Assembly: GCA_002394965.1 (NCBI GenBank)
Contig: DGVL01000083.1
Location: 1 to 20,107, forward strand
From: Lachnospira sp. UBA4285
GTDB lineage: Bacteria > Bacillota > Clostridia > Lachnospirales > Lachnospiraceae
DNA: 20,107 bases
Direction of reading: 5' to 3'
Numbering within the stretch: position 1 is the stretch's first letter; each line of letters starts with the position of its first letter. Under the pieces are notes generated by a model. That model searched no databases and was not told the DNA's origin. It saw only the letters and a program-made list of their open reading frames with translations. This document shows positions 1 through 5,441 of this stretch, one piece after another. The position numbers and the translations under genes were made by a program.

Positions 1-316
1 CAAGTCTTGGTGAATCAATGTGTGCTCCGAGAATATTCAGCCCGTTTTCAATGGGCTCGGTTCCGATCTCAAAAAGCGCGATGGATTTGTTCATGTTCAC
101 CGCGTAGACGCGGTCGCCCGGCTTTAAGGCAATTCCCTGCTCAATAACGCCGTAAAGATCACGGTATCCGGCCTCCTTGGCCATCAGGGCAGCCGCAGCG
201 GTGCACTCCCGCTCGGTCTTGTTCCGGGAGATGAATTTCCGGTACTGTTCGGCAAAGGCAAAAACCTGGACATACGTCTCCTTGTCGTACGATTCCCACG
301 CATTTTTTCTTTCCAT
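1..316 (-). CDS. M18 family aminopeptidase, N-terminal part (cut by window edge)
   Basis: This is the first 105 codons of a protein starting MERKNAWESYDKE, with its 3' part outside the window. The end of the visible part reads NILGAHIDSPRL, the signature around the first metal-ligand histidine of M18 (aspartyl/leucyl) aminopeptidases. These are cytoplasmic di-zinc, dodecameric enzymes that remove N-terminal residues from peptides. The ATG at 314-316 has a good ribosome binding site (AAAGGAG, 6 nt upstream). The gene starts 42 nt after the scpB stop on the same strand, with no terminator between, so it is probably the last gene of an scpA-scpB-aminopeptidase transcript. The family call is secure; the exact substrate preference cannot be read from this part. 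Confidence 0.88.
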   Translation of the reverse strand, partial: MERKNAWESYDKETYVQVFAFAEQYRKFISRNKTERECTAAAALMAKEAGYRDLYGVIEQGIALKPGDRVYAVNMNKSIALFEIGTEPIENGLNILGAHIDSPRL

Positions 317-358
317 TCCGTTTCTCCTTTCAAACTGTCTCAGATCACTTCTGCGGTG

Positions 359-982
359 TCAGATTTCTACATCAATGGGGCTTTCCGTCTTCTCTGAATT
401 GTTCTCCGCAGGCACTTCCTGCCGGTCCGCCTCAGCTTCAGCTTCTGCCATCTGTTTCATCTTTTCAAATTCCTCAGCACTCACCTGCGGCAGATCACCG
501 GTCTGTGACAGGCCGAAAGCCCGGAGAAATTCTTCGGTCGTGCCGAAGAGCAGCGGCCTTCCGGGGGCGTTTAACCGCCCGGCTTCTTCAATCAGTCCGT
601 ACTCGACCAGACGGTTCAGCGCGTGCCCGCTTGACACGCCCCGAATCTTCTCAATCTCAAGCCGGGTCACCGGCTGCTTGTAGGCGACGATCGCCAGTGT
701 CTCAAGCAGTGCCTGGGACAGGGTATACCGCTTCGGCTGGCTGGCAACCGCTACCAGCTGCCGGAAGAACTGCGGCTTGGTGGAGAGCTGATAACTGTCA
801 TCCAGCCTGCGAAGCTGGATTCCTCTTTCAGGAGCCTGATACGCCGTCTCCATATCCCGCAGAAGCTCTTCCATTCTTTCGTCAGAGATTTCAAGAGCTT
901 GCGCCAGCGTGTGAAGCGGGACGGCTGTCCCCATGGTGAAAAGAATAGCCTCCGCGGCTGCCTTGTACTCACTGTCCGTCAT
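359..982 (-). CDS. scpB: Segregation and condensation protein ScpB
   Basis: ScpB is the kleisin-interacting winged-helix partner in the bacterial SMC-ScpAB condensin complex, which compacts and segregates the chromosome. The protein has the ScpB order: a first winged helix (about residues 5-75), a second (about 85-155) with the conserved stretch ALLETLAIVAYKQPVTR, the motif RGVSSGHALNRLVEYGLI, and GRPLLFGTTEEFL. A charged, low-complexity tail follows. I place the start at the ATG at 980-982 (MTDSEYKAAAE, 207 aa) because GGAG lies 6 nt upstream; an in-frame ATG 21 nt earlier has no comparable site. The start overlaps the end of scpA by 14 nt, which suggests translational coupling. Confidence 0.95.
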   Translation of the reverse strand: MTDSEYKAAAEAILFTMGTAVPLHTLAQALEISDERMEELLRDMETAYQAPERGIQLRRLDDSYQLSTKPQFFRQLVAVASQPKRYTLSQALLETLAIVAYKQPVTRLEIEKIRGVSSGHALNRLVEYGLIEEAGRLNAPGRPLLFGTTEEFLRAFGLSQTGDLPQVSAEEFEKMKQMAEAEAEADRQEVPAENNSEKTESPIDVEI

Positions 983-1754
983 GATCTTCTCCAAATGCTG
1001 CATTTTCCGGATCGTTTATAACCTGAATGGTTATCTCTCCGCAGGTCTCTTCCTGACTTGCCGTCACATATCCGCGCCGGATGAGCTCGAGCACCACAAG
1101 AAATGTGACGATGAGCTGCTGCCGGCTTTCATGTTCCTCCAGAAGTTCCCGGAAAGAGACTTCTCTGCGCCCGCGAAGATGCCGCTTGACGGCTGCCGCA
1201 CCATCTGCCATGCTGACCTTCTCGCGCACGATTTTACCGAATTTTGAGCGGACCGGGTCGATTTTCTCGCTGCGTCTCCTCATCACGTCCTCAAAGACCG
1301 CATGGAGTTTCTGCAAGGTAAGGTCTCCGATCAATTCCTGAACATCAACAGGCTCCTGAAACTCAGCAATCTCGCCCGGCACCGGGACATCCCGGTACAG
1401 CACCTGACCGGCACTCTCCTCGCGCTCCCGCAGGTCTCCGGCCGCCTCTCTGGCGATGCGGTACTCGACGAGTCTCCTGACAAGCTCCGCTCTCGGGTCT
1501 TCATCGTCTTCCACCGGTTCCTTTTCGTGCGGAAGCAGCATCCTTGCCTTGATGTCAAGCAGAGTCGCCGCCATGACGAGGAATTCACTGATGACATCCA
1601 GATCTTCCTCATTGGCAGCGTTGATATATTCCATGTACTGATCCGTGATCATGGCGATCGGAATGTCGTAGATATTCACTTTGTTTTTTTCGATCAGATG
1701 CAGGAGCAGGTCGAGAGGCCCGTCAAATGCAGCCAGATGAAAGGTGAGTTCCAT
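969..1754 (-). CDS. scpA: Segregation and condensation protein ScpA (kleisin)
   Basis: ScpA is the kleisin subunit that bridges the SMC heads and binds ScpB. The N-terminus carries the family hallmark FDGPLDLLLHLIEKNKVNIYDIPIA, here split between residues 10 and 35, followed by ITDQYMEYI and the SEFLVMAATLLDIKARMLLP helix (N-terminal SMC-neck binding domain). An acidic linker follows, then a C-terminal winged helix (about residues 195-250) that ends with VTFLVVLELIRRGYV. The ATG at 1752-1754 is chosen (261 aa) because GGAG sits 6 nt upstream and the family starts just before the hallmark. A TTG further upstream would add 8 residues. A promoter lies about 45 nt upstream, and scpB follows with a 14-nt overlap. 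Confidence 0.95.
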   Translation of the reverse strand: MELTFHLAAFDGPLDLLLHLIEKNKVNIYDIPIAMITDQYMEYINAANEEDLDVISEFLVMAATLLDIKARMLLPHEKEPVEDDEDPRAELVRRLVEYRIAREAAGDLREREESAGQVLYRDVPVPGEIAEFQEPVDVQELIGDLTLQKLHAVFEDVMRRRSEKIDPVRSKFGKIVREKVSMADGAAAVKRHLRGRREVSFRELLEEHESRQQLIVTFLVVLELIRRGYVTASQEETCGEITIQVINDPENAAFGEDHDGQ

Positions 1755-1799
1755 TCCGTTCTCCAGAGGTTGATACAAAAACTTTAAACAGCATCTTCC

Positions 1800-1828
1800 A
1801 TTGTATCGAAACCTGGGTGCATTTGCAA
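1800..1828 (-). promoter_or_regulatory. Promoter for scpAB
   Basis: Read on the minus strand: -35 TTGCAA (1828-1823), a 17-nt spacer, and -10 TACAAT (1805-1800). The predicted start is near 1793, which gives a leader of about 40 nt to the scpA ATG. It lies downstream of the 6S RNA terminator, so scpAB is likely to be a separate transcript. Confidence 0.7.
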
Positions 1829-1879
1829 GAAATCCGGATGTTTCCCTGGAGAGGGGCGTCTTGCAGATCTTCTTTGGTC

Positions 1880-1916
1880 AAAAAGGAGGTTCATTTCAAA
1901 AAAGAAATGAACCTCC
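1880..1916 (-). terminator. Intrinsic terminator after the 6S RNA
   Basis: Perfect 13-bp inverted repeat: GGAGGTTCATTTC at 1885-1897 and GAAATGAACCTCC at 1904-1916, with a 6-nt loop. On the minus strand it is followed by five T (1884-1880). On the plus strand there is no T tract, so the polarity is clear. It ends the transcript that begins at the promoter at 2124-2152. Confidence 0.88.
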
Positions 1917-1920
1917 CTGA

Positions 1921-2117
1921 AGGACTCCGGTAAAAACCCAGGATGCCGCTGCCAACAGTAGATTCCTAGCCAAAGCCAGGTGGGTTTCCGCAGGACAGAC
2001 CGCTGTCTTCCACTACAAAGGAGGCCTGACATTAGAGAGCCGATATGAGAATCCCTTATAAAGATTGTAGGATCCGACGTAAACGGCTGGCGAACACCCC
2101 AGGAAATTACGGTTGTT
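1921..2117 (-). ncRNA. ssrS: 6S RNA (regulator of sigma-70 RNA polymerase)
   Basis: This minus-strand transcript has a consensus promoter and terminator but no convincing coding frame. Near its 5' end it reads CCTGGGGTGTTCGCCAGCCG, and near its 3' end GCAGCGGCATCCTGGG. These match in position and wording the conserved closing-stem strands of E. coli 6S RNA (GAGATGTTCGC and GGCGGCATCTCGG). The strand CCTGGGGTG pairs over nine positions (with G-U pairs) with CATCCTGGG, and CCGTAA pairs with TTACCGG with one bulge, giving the long hairpin typical of 6S. 6S RNA mimics an open promoter, sequesters the housekeeping holoenzyme and can template short product RNAs. Both ends are estimates: the 5' end from the -10 position, the 3' end from the closing stem. 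The primary transcript would run on to about 1880. Confidence 0.85.
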
Positions 2118-2123
2118 ATCACT

Positions 2124-2152
2124 ATTATAGACATTTCCCCGGAGGCTTTCAA
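2124..2152 (-). promoter_or_regulatory. Promoter of the 6S RNA
   Basis: On the minus strand: -35 TTGAAA (2152-2147), a 17-nt spacer, and a perfect -10 TATAAT (2129-2124). The predicted start is near 2117. It lies in the 3' flank of the sigma-like gene, about 35 nt past its stop codon. Confidence 0.85.
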
Positions 2153-2184
2153 TAAAAATGGCACAAAAATGCGTCTCGCAGCCC

Positions 2185-3084
2185 TCAGCGCGGGCCGATT
2201 CTGCGCGGCCGCATTGTCGCCTTCATCTCGATATCCGGGATGGTACTGCCCGAGAACTCAATCGCCTGGGTGATGACCTCCGGATTGACATGCATGGCTT
2301 TCGCCAGTTCATCCGGTGTCACCTTCCGCCCGTGTTCCTCGCGGAAGCGCTTTGCCGCTTCACTCACCCGGTTGACCTGGTACACGATCTGTCGGGACAC
2401 ATCATTCTCCTGGTTCTGGTCTGTGAGCACCACGCGCATCTGATTCTGTATCTTTTTTCTCACTTCGTCCATCATCCCGTGAAGCACGCTCTGCAGATCT
2501 TCCTTGCTTCCGCGCCTGATCTTGTCACGCCATTCTGTATTCTTCAGCCACTGCCTTCCCTGGATGTAGTCAAAAAGGATCAGGTTTGCCTCCTGGACGA
2601 GGTCGCCTGACGCGACGCCCTGCCCGATGAACGGCTGCACGAAGTCCAGAATCTTCGGCAGGCATCCTTCCGTCAGCCGCCCCACGGCGTCATCATCCTT
2701 GCCCTCTTCAATCTCCATCAGCAGATATCCGCAGTCCTCGTCCGAGACTTCCGGCATCCTGGCCAGTTCTTCCAGATACAGATCCATGTTCTTTTCATCG
2801 GTCTCCGGCACCTGTACGTCTGTGTCAGAAGCGTTCTTCTCGTCCTCAAGCGCCTTCTTCTCCTCCCAGGCCGTGTAGGCATTGCTTCCGTTATATCCGC
2901 GGATTCTGATCCCGCCCGCGCGGAGGAAACCATTGACCATGGAGAGCTGCTGCTCATCAAGACGGATGTCTTTGAAATATTCCTGTATGTCTTCTTCCGT
3001 TATAAAACCGCCATTTACCTTCGCGTATTCCTTCAGATTGTTCAGGTCCTCCAGAAACTTTGCCTGACGGGATTCATCTGCCAT
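2185..3084 (-). CDS. Sigma-70-like protein lacking region 4
   Basis: This 299-residue protein follows the domain order of a primary sigma factor but is incomplete. Residues 8-60 (ending FLRAGGIRIRG) resemble region 1.1. Residues 100-128 (MDLYLEELARMPEVSDEDCG) resemble region 1.2. Residues 132-178 match regions 2.1-2.2, including the core-clamp helix DLVQEANLILFDYI. Residues 229-280 match region 3 (VNRVSEAAKRFREEHGRKVT, then PDELAKAMHVNPEVI). The stretch where region 2.3-2.4 (promoter melting and -10 reading) should be, about residues 180-220, has lost the aromatic FSTYATWWIRQ-type motif. The protein ends at RPRRIGPR with no region 4. It may still bind core polymerase but is unlikely to recognise -35 elements. 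The start ATG (3082-3084) has AAGGA upstream. The 6S RNA lies just downstream on the same strand. The function is unknown; co-regulator or holoenzyme competitor is inference. Confidence 0.8.
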   Translation of the reverse strand: MADESRQAKFLEDLNNLKEYAKVNGGFITEEDIQEYFKDIRLDEQQLSMVNGFLRAGGIRIRGYNGSNAYTAWEEKKALEDEKNASDTDVQVPETDEKNMDLYLEELARMPEVSDEDCGYLLMEIEEGKDDDAVGRLTEGCLPKILDFVQPFIGQGVASGDLVQEANLILFDYIQGRQWLKNTEWRDKIRRGSKEDLQSVLHGMMDEVRKKIQNQMRVVLTDQNQENDVSRQIVYQVNRVSEAAKRFREEHGRKVTPDELAKAMHVNPEVITQAIEFSGSTIPDIEMKATMRPRRIGPR

Positions 3085-3128
3085 CTTGCATTCCTTTCTC
3101 AAAAAGCACAGCCGGGCGAGCGGCAAGA

Positions 3129-3157
3129 TTGCCGCCGTCTGCACGGCGTGCTATACT
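3129..3157 (+). promoter_or_regulatory. Promoter for the RpiB-fold gene
   Basis: -35 TTGCCG (3129-3134), a 17-nt spacer, and -10 TATACT (3152-3157). The predicted start is near 3164. It directs transcription into the gene at 3238. Confidence 0.6.
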
Positions 3158-3168
3158 TGTAATAGCGG

Positions 3169-3191
3169 CGTGTGCCCAGATCAGGCACACG
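3169..3191. promoter_or_regulatory. Inverted repeat just after the start site of the RpiB-fold gene
   Basis: Perfect 8-bp inverted repeat, CGTGTGCC and GGCACACG, separated by 7 nt. It begins about 5 nt after the predicted start of transcription. It could be an operator that overlaps the initiation region, or a 5' leader hairpin. No T tract follows, so it is not a terminator. Confidence 0.45.
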
Positions 3192-3237
3192 GTTGACTGT
3201 ACACAGTATCATAACAGAAACGAGGTATGAACGTCAC

Positions 3238-3879
3238 ATGAGAATTGCACTGATCAACGAAAACAGCCAGGCGGCTAAAAACAGCACCATTTACGCGGCT
3301 CTCAAGAAGGTTGCCGACGAAAAGGGCTACACGGTTGACAATTACGGAATGTATGCAGCCGATGACGAGGCGCAGCTCACATATGTCCAGAACGGAATTC
3401 TGGCAGCGATCCTGCTGAATGCAAAGGCAGCGGATTTTGTTGTCACCGGATGCGGGACCGGAGAAGGAGCCATGCTCGCCCTCAACTCATTCCCGGGCGT
3501 TATCTGCGGCCATGTGGAGGACCCTCTGGATGCTTATACTTTCGCTCAGATCAATGACGGTAACGCGATCGCCATTCCGTTTGCGCTCCGCTTCGGCTGG
3601 GGAGGTGATCTGAACCTTCAGTATATCTTCGAGAAGCTCTGGTCTGAGCCGTCAGGAAGCGGTTATCCCAAGGAGAGAGCCGTTCCGGAGCAGCGCAACA
3701 AGCGGATTCTTGACACAGTACGCAAGGCTGCATTCAAGGAAGACCTGGTGGAGATTCTGAAGAGCCTGGATCCGGAACTTGTGAAAGGCGCAGTTGCCGG
3801 AAAGAATTTCAGGGAGCTGTTCTTCGCGAACTGCAAAGACGAGAAGATCGGTGCCTACGTAAAATCCATTCTTGACTGA
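3238..3879 (+). CDS. RpiB/LacA/LacB-family protein, extended form
   Basis: The first 130 residues have the RpiB fold pattern: a strand MRIALI, later DFVVTGCGTGEGAMLALNSF (residues 67-86, with Cys72 and Glu76 at the usual phosphate and catalytic loop), PGVICGHVEDPLDAY, and INDGNAIAIP. RpiB-type enzymes interconvert ribose-5-phosphate and ribulose-5-phosphate, or galactose-6-phosphate and tagatose-6-phosphate. At 213 residues it is about 60 longer than usual, with a helical C-terminal extension (about 150-213). The usual SDH(A/G)G motif after the first strand is INENSQ here, and the histidine of HNDAN is isoleucine (Ile105), so the substrate or activity may differ. The ATG at 3238 is preceded by GAGG at a long 12-nt spacing. 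Monocistronic, with its own promoter and terminator. Confidence 0.8.
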   Translation: MRIALINENSQAAKNSTIYAALKKVADEKGYTVDNYGMYAADDEAQLTYVQNGILAAILLNAKAADFVVTGCGTGEGAMLALNSFPGVICGHVEDPLDAYTFAQINDGNAIAIPFALRFGWGGDLNLQYIFEKLWSEPSGSGYPKERAVPEQRNKRILDTVRKAAFKEDLVEILKSLDPELVKGAVAGKNFRELFFANCKDEKIGAYVKSILD

Positions 3880-3889
3880 ACGCTTGCAG

Positions 3890-3928
3890 GATCCCGACAG
3901 GCCGCTTCCAGCCTGCCGGGATCTTTTT
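3890..3928 (+). terminator. Terminator of the RpiB-fold gene
   Basis: GATCCCGACAGGC (3890-3902) and GCCTGCCGGGATC (3911-3923) form a 13-bp stem with one A-C mismatch and an 8-nt loop, followed by five T (3924-3928). The T tract overlaps the stop codon of the convergent acetyltransferase gene by 2 nt. Confidence 0.85.
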
Positions 3929-4376
3929 AAAAGTCCTTTATATCCGTGCTGCCATCCGGATACTTGTAGATGTACTCGATCATACCCGGACCCAGATTCT
4001 TCGTGGGTCTGGCCGTGAAGCCGTGTTTCAGGTAGAATTCTTCCATTCCCTTGCGGCACATCAGGTCAAACATCATCCGTGTGCCCGGCAGCATATTCCT
4101 GCGGACATAGCGCGTAACGGTGTCAAGAAGCAGGCTGCCGATCCGCTGCCCCTGATATTCGGGCACAATGATGAGATCCTGCACGTAGCTGACGACCGCA
4201 CCGTCGCCGACAAGCCTTGCCATGCCGATCGGCTTTTCCCCGTCAAAGACGGTGAAGACTTCCAGGCTGCCTGCCAGCGCCTTCTGTGCCTGTGCCCGCG
4301 TGAGCCGGATCCAGCCCACGGACTCCCGCAGAGAGAGGTATGTTCCGACATCCCGTATTCCTGTGCGGATTTCCAT
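3927..4376 (-). CDS. GNAT family N-acetyltransferase
   Basis: GNAT proteins move an acyl group from acetyl-CoA to an amine. Motif A is clear at residues 64-85: SYVQDLIIVPEYQGQRIGSLL, an outgoing strand then the pyrophosphate-binding Q-G-Q-R-I-G-S turn. The C-terminal motif B region, MEEFYLKHGFTARP (residues 111-124), is also typical. The fold is complete at 149 residues. I start at the ATG at 4374-4376 (MEIRTGIRD) because AGGAG lies 7 nt upstream; a longer start adds 7 residues. An extended -10 promoter (TGGTATAAT) lies about 28 nt upstream. The substrate cannot be told from the sequence. Confidence 0.87.
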   Translation of the reverse strand: MEIRTGIRDVGTYLSLRESVGWIRLTRAQAQKALAGSLEVFTVFDGEKPIGMARLVGDGAVVSYVQDLIIVPEYQGQRIGSLLLDTVTRYVRRNMLPGTRMMFDLMCRKGMEEFYLKHGFTARPTKNLGPGMIEYIYKYPDGSTDIKDF

Positions 4377-4410
4377 GGCACTGCTCCTTTCCGGCATGAG
4401 ATTCGTGCCT

Positions 4411-4419
4411 ATTATACCA
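4411..4419 (-). promoter_or_regulatory. Extended -10 promoter of the acetyltransferase gene
   Basis: On the minus strand the sequence reads TGGTATAAT (4419-4411), a perfect -10 with the TGn extension. No good -35 is seen at 17 nt, which is common for extended -10 promoters. The predicted start is near 4404. Confidence 0.6.
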
Positions 4420-4460
4420 GTTCAAACGGCAAAAGACAGTAAAAAGACAGGAGTTACCCC

Positions 4461-5423
4461 ATGACGAACACAGAAATAACCGTATCCGCTGATCCTTCCG
4501 GCCACATGACAAGTATCCAGAAAGCTGTCGACGCGCTGCCTGCCACAGGCGGTACGATCCGGCTTTCCGCCGGCACCTGGCATGAGCGCGTGGAAATCCG
4601 AAAACCCAATGTCACGATCATCGGTCAGGGGAATGACGTCACGCGGATAACTGCGGACCTCTGCGCCAGGATGACTATGCCGGACGGAAGCCGCCGCGGC
4701 ACATTCCGGTCTTATACCATGCTGGTGTTTGCGGATAATTTTCACGCTGAGAACTTGTGCGTTGAGAACACAGCCGGTCCCGGCAGACTGGCCGGTCAGG
4801 CCATCGCCGTCTACGCGGAAGGTGACCGGATCTCGTTTCGAAACTGCCGGATACTCGGTGCGCAGGACACACTTTTTACCGGACCGCTCCCGCCAAAGGA
4901 GATTGAAAAAGGAGGGTTTACAGGGCCCACAAAAGACGCACCCCGCATTACGGGCCGTCAGCTCTACGAATCCTGCTTCATCGCCGGTGAGATTGACTTC
5001 ATCTTTGGCTCCGCAAGGGCTTACTTTTATGACTGTACGCTGTTTGCCGTTGACAGCGGCCGCTTTCCCGATGCGTTCTACTGCGCACCGTCCACCGGCG
5101 AGGGCGAGCCGTTCGGCTATGTGTTCGAGAACTGCCGTTTTACCGGAGACTGCCCGAAAGGCAGCGCGTTTCTTGCGCGCCCGTGGAGAGACTTTGCAAA
5201 GGCAGTCTTCCTGAACTGCAGTATGGACGCATCCGTTAATCCGCTTGGAGTTGACGACTGGAATAAACCGCAGACGCACAGAAGCGCATTTTTTGCGCAG
5301 TATGGATGCACCGGTGATGGCGCCGGCTCGCCTGAGACACGTGCTTCCTTCATGCATTTCCTGACACGCGAAGAAGCGGAGGCCTGCACCCGGAATGCCG
5401 TGCTGGGGCCCGACTTCTCCTGA
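4461..5423 (+). CDS. Pectinesterase-like protein (CE8), apparently cytoplasmic
   Basis: Pectin methylesterases remove methyl esters from galacturonate units, leaving acidic pectin and methanol. All four family signatures are present on a right-handed beta-helix: GTWHERVEI (residues 38-46), GQAIAVYAEGDRISFRNC with QDTL (Gln113; Gln135-Asp136), EIDFIFGSA (catalytic Asp179), and LARPW (Arg240, Trp242). At 320 residues it is a single-domain enzyme. The N-terminus (MTNTEITVSADPSG) is polar and has no signal peptide, so it should act inside the cell on imported methylated oligogalacturonides, if at all. AGGAG lies 7 nt before the ATG. It is divergent from the acetyltransferase and convergent with the histidine kinase; no other pectin gene is in the window. 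Confidence 0.9.
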   Translation: MTNTEITVSADPSGHMTSIQKAVDALPATGGTIRLSAGTWHERVEIRKPNVTIIGQGNDVTRITADLCARMTMPDGSRRGTFRSYTMLVFADNFHAENLCVENTAGPGRLAGQAIAVYAEGDRISFRNCRILGAQDTLFTGPLPPKEIEKGGFTGPTKDAPRITGRQLYESCFIAGEIDFIFGSARAYFYDCTLFAVDSGRFPDAFYCAPSTGEGEPFGYVFENCRFTGDCPKGSAFLARPWRDFAKAVFLNCSMDASVNPLGVDDWNKPQTHRSAFFAQYGCTGDGAGSPETRASFMHFLTREEAEACTRNAVLGPDFS

Positions 5424-5441
5424 ATACAGGTAACGGAGAAC

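Noticed and set aside
1784..2164. 126-codon open frame on the minus strand between scpA and the sigma-like gene
   Set aside because: It runs through the 6S RNA, its promoter and its terminator, has no ribosome binding site and no protein-like composition.
2155..2200. Possible terminator after the sigma-like gene (TGCG-AGA-CGCA then TTTTT on the minus strand)
   Set aside because: The stem is only 4 bp; too weak to call, though it could add some termination before the 6S promoter.
4422..5357. 311-codon open frame on the minus strand opposite the pectinesterase gene
   Set aside because: The plus frame has all CE8 motifs and a good ribosome binding site; the antisense frame is low in recognisable structure.
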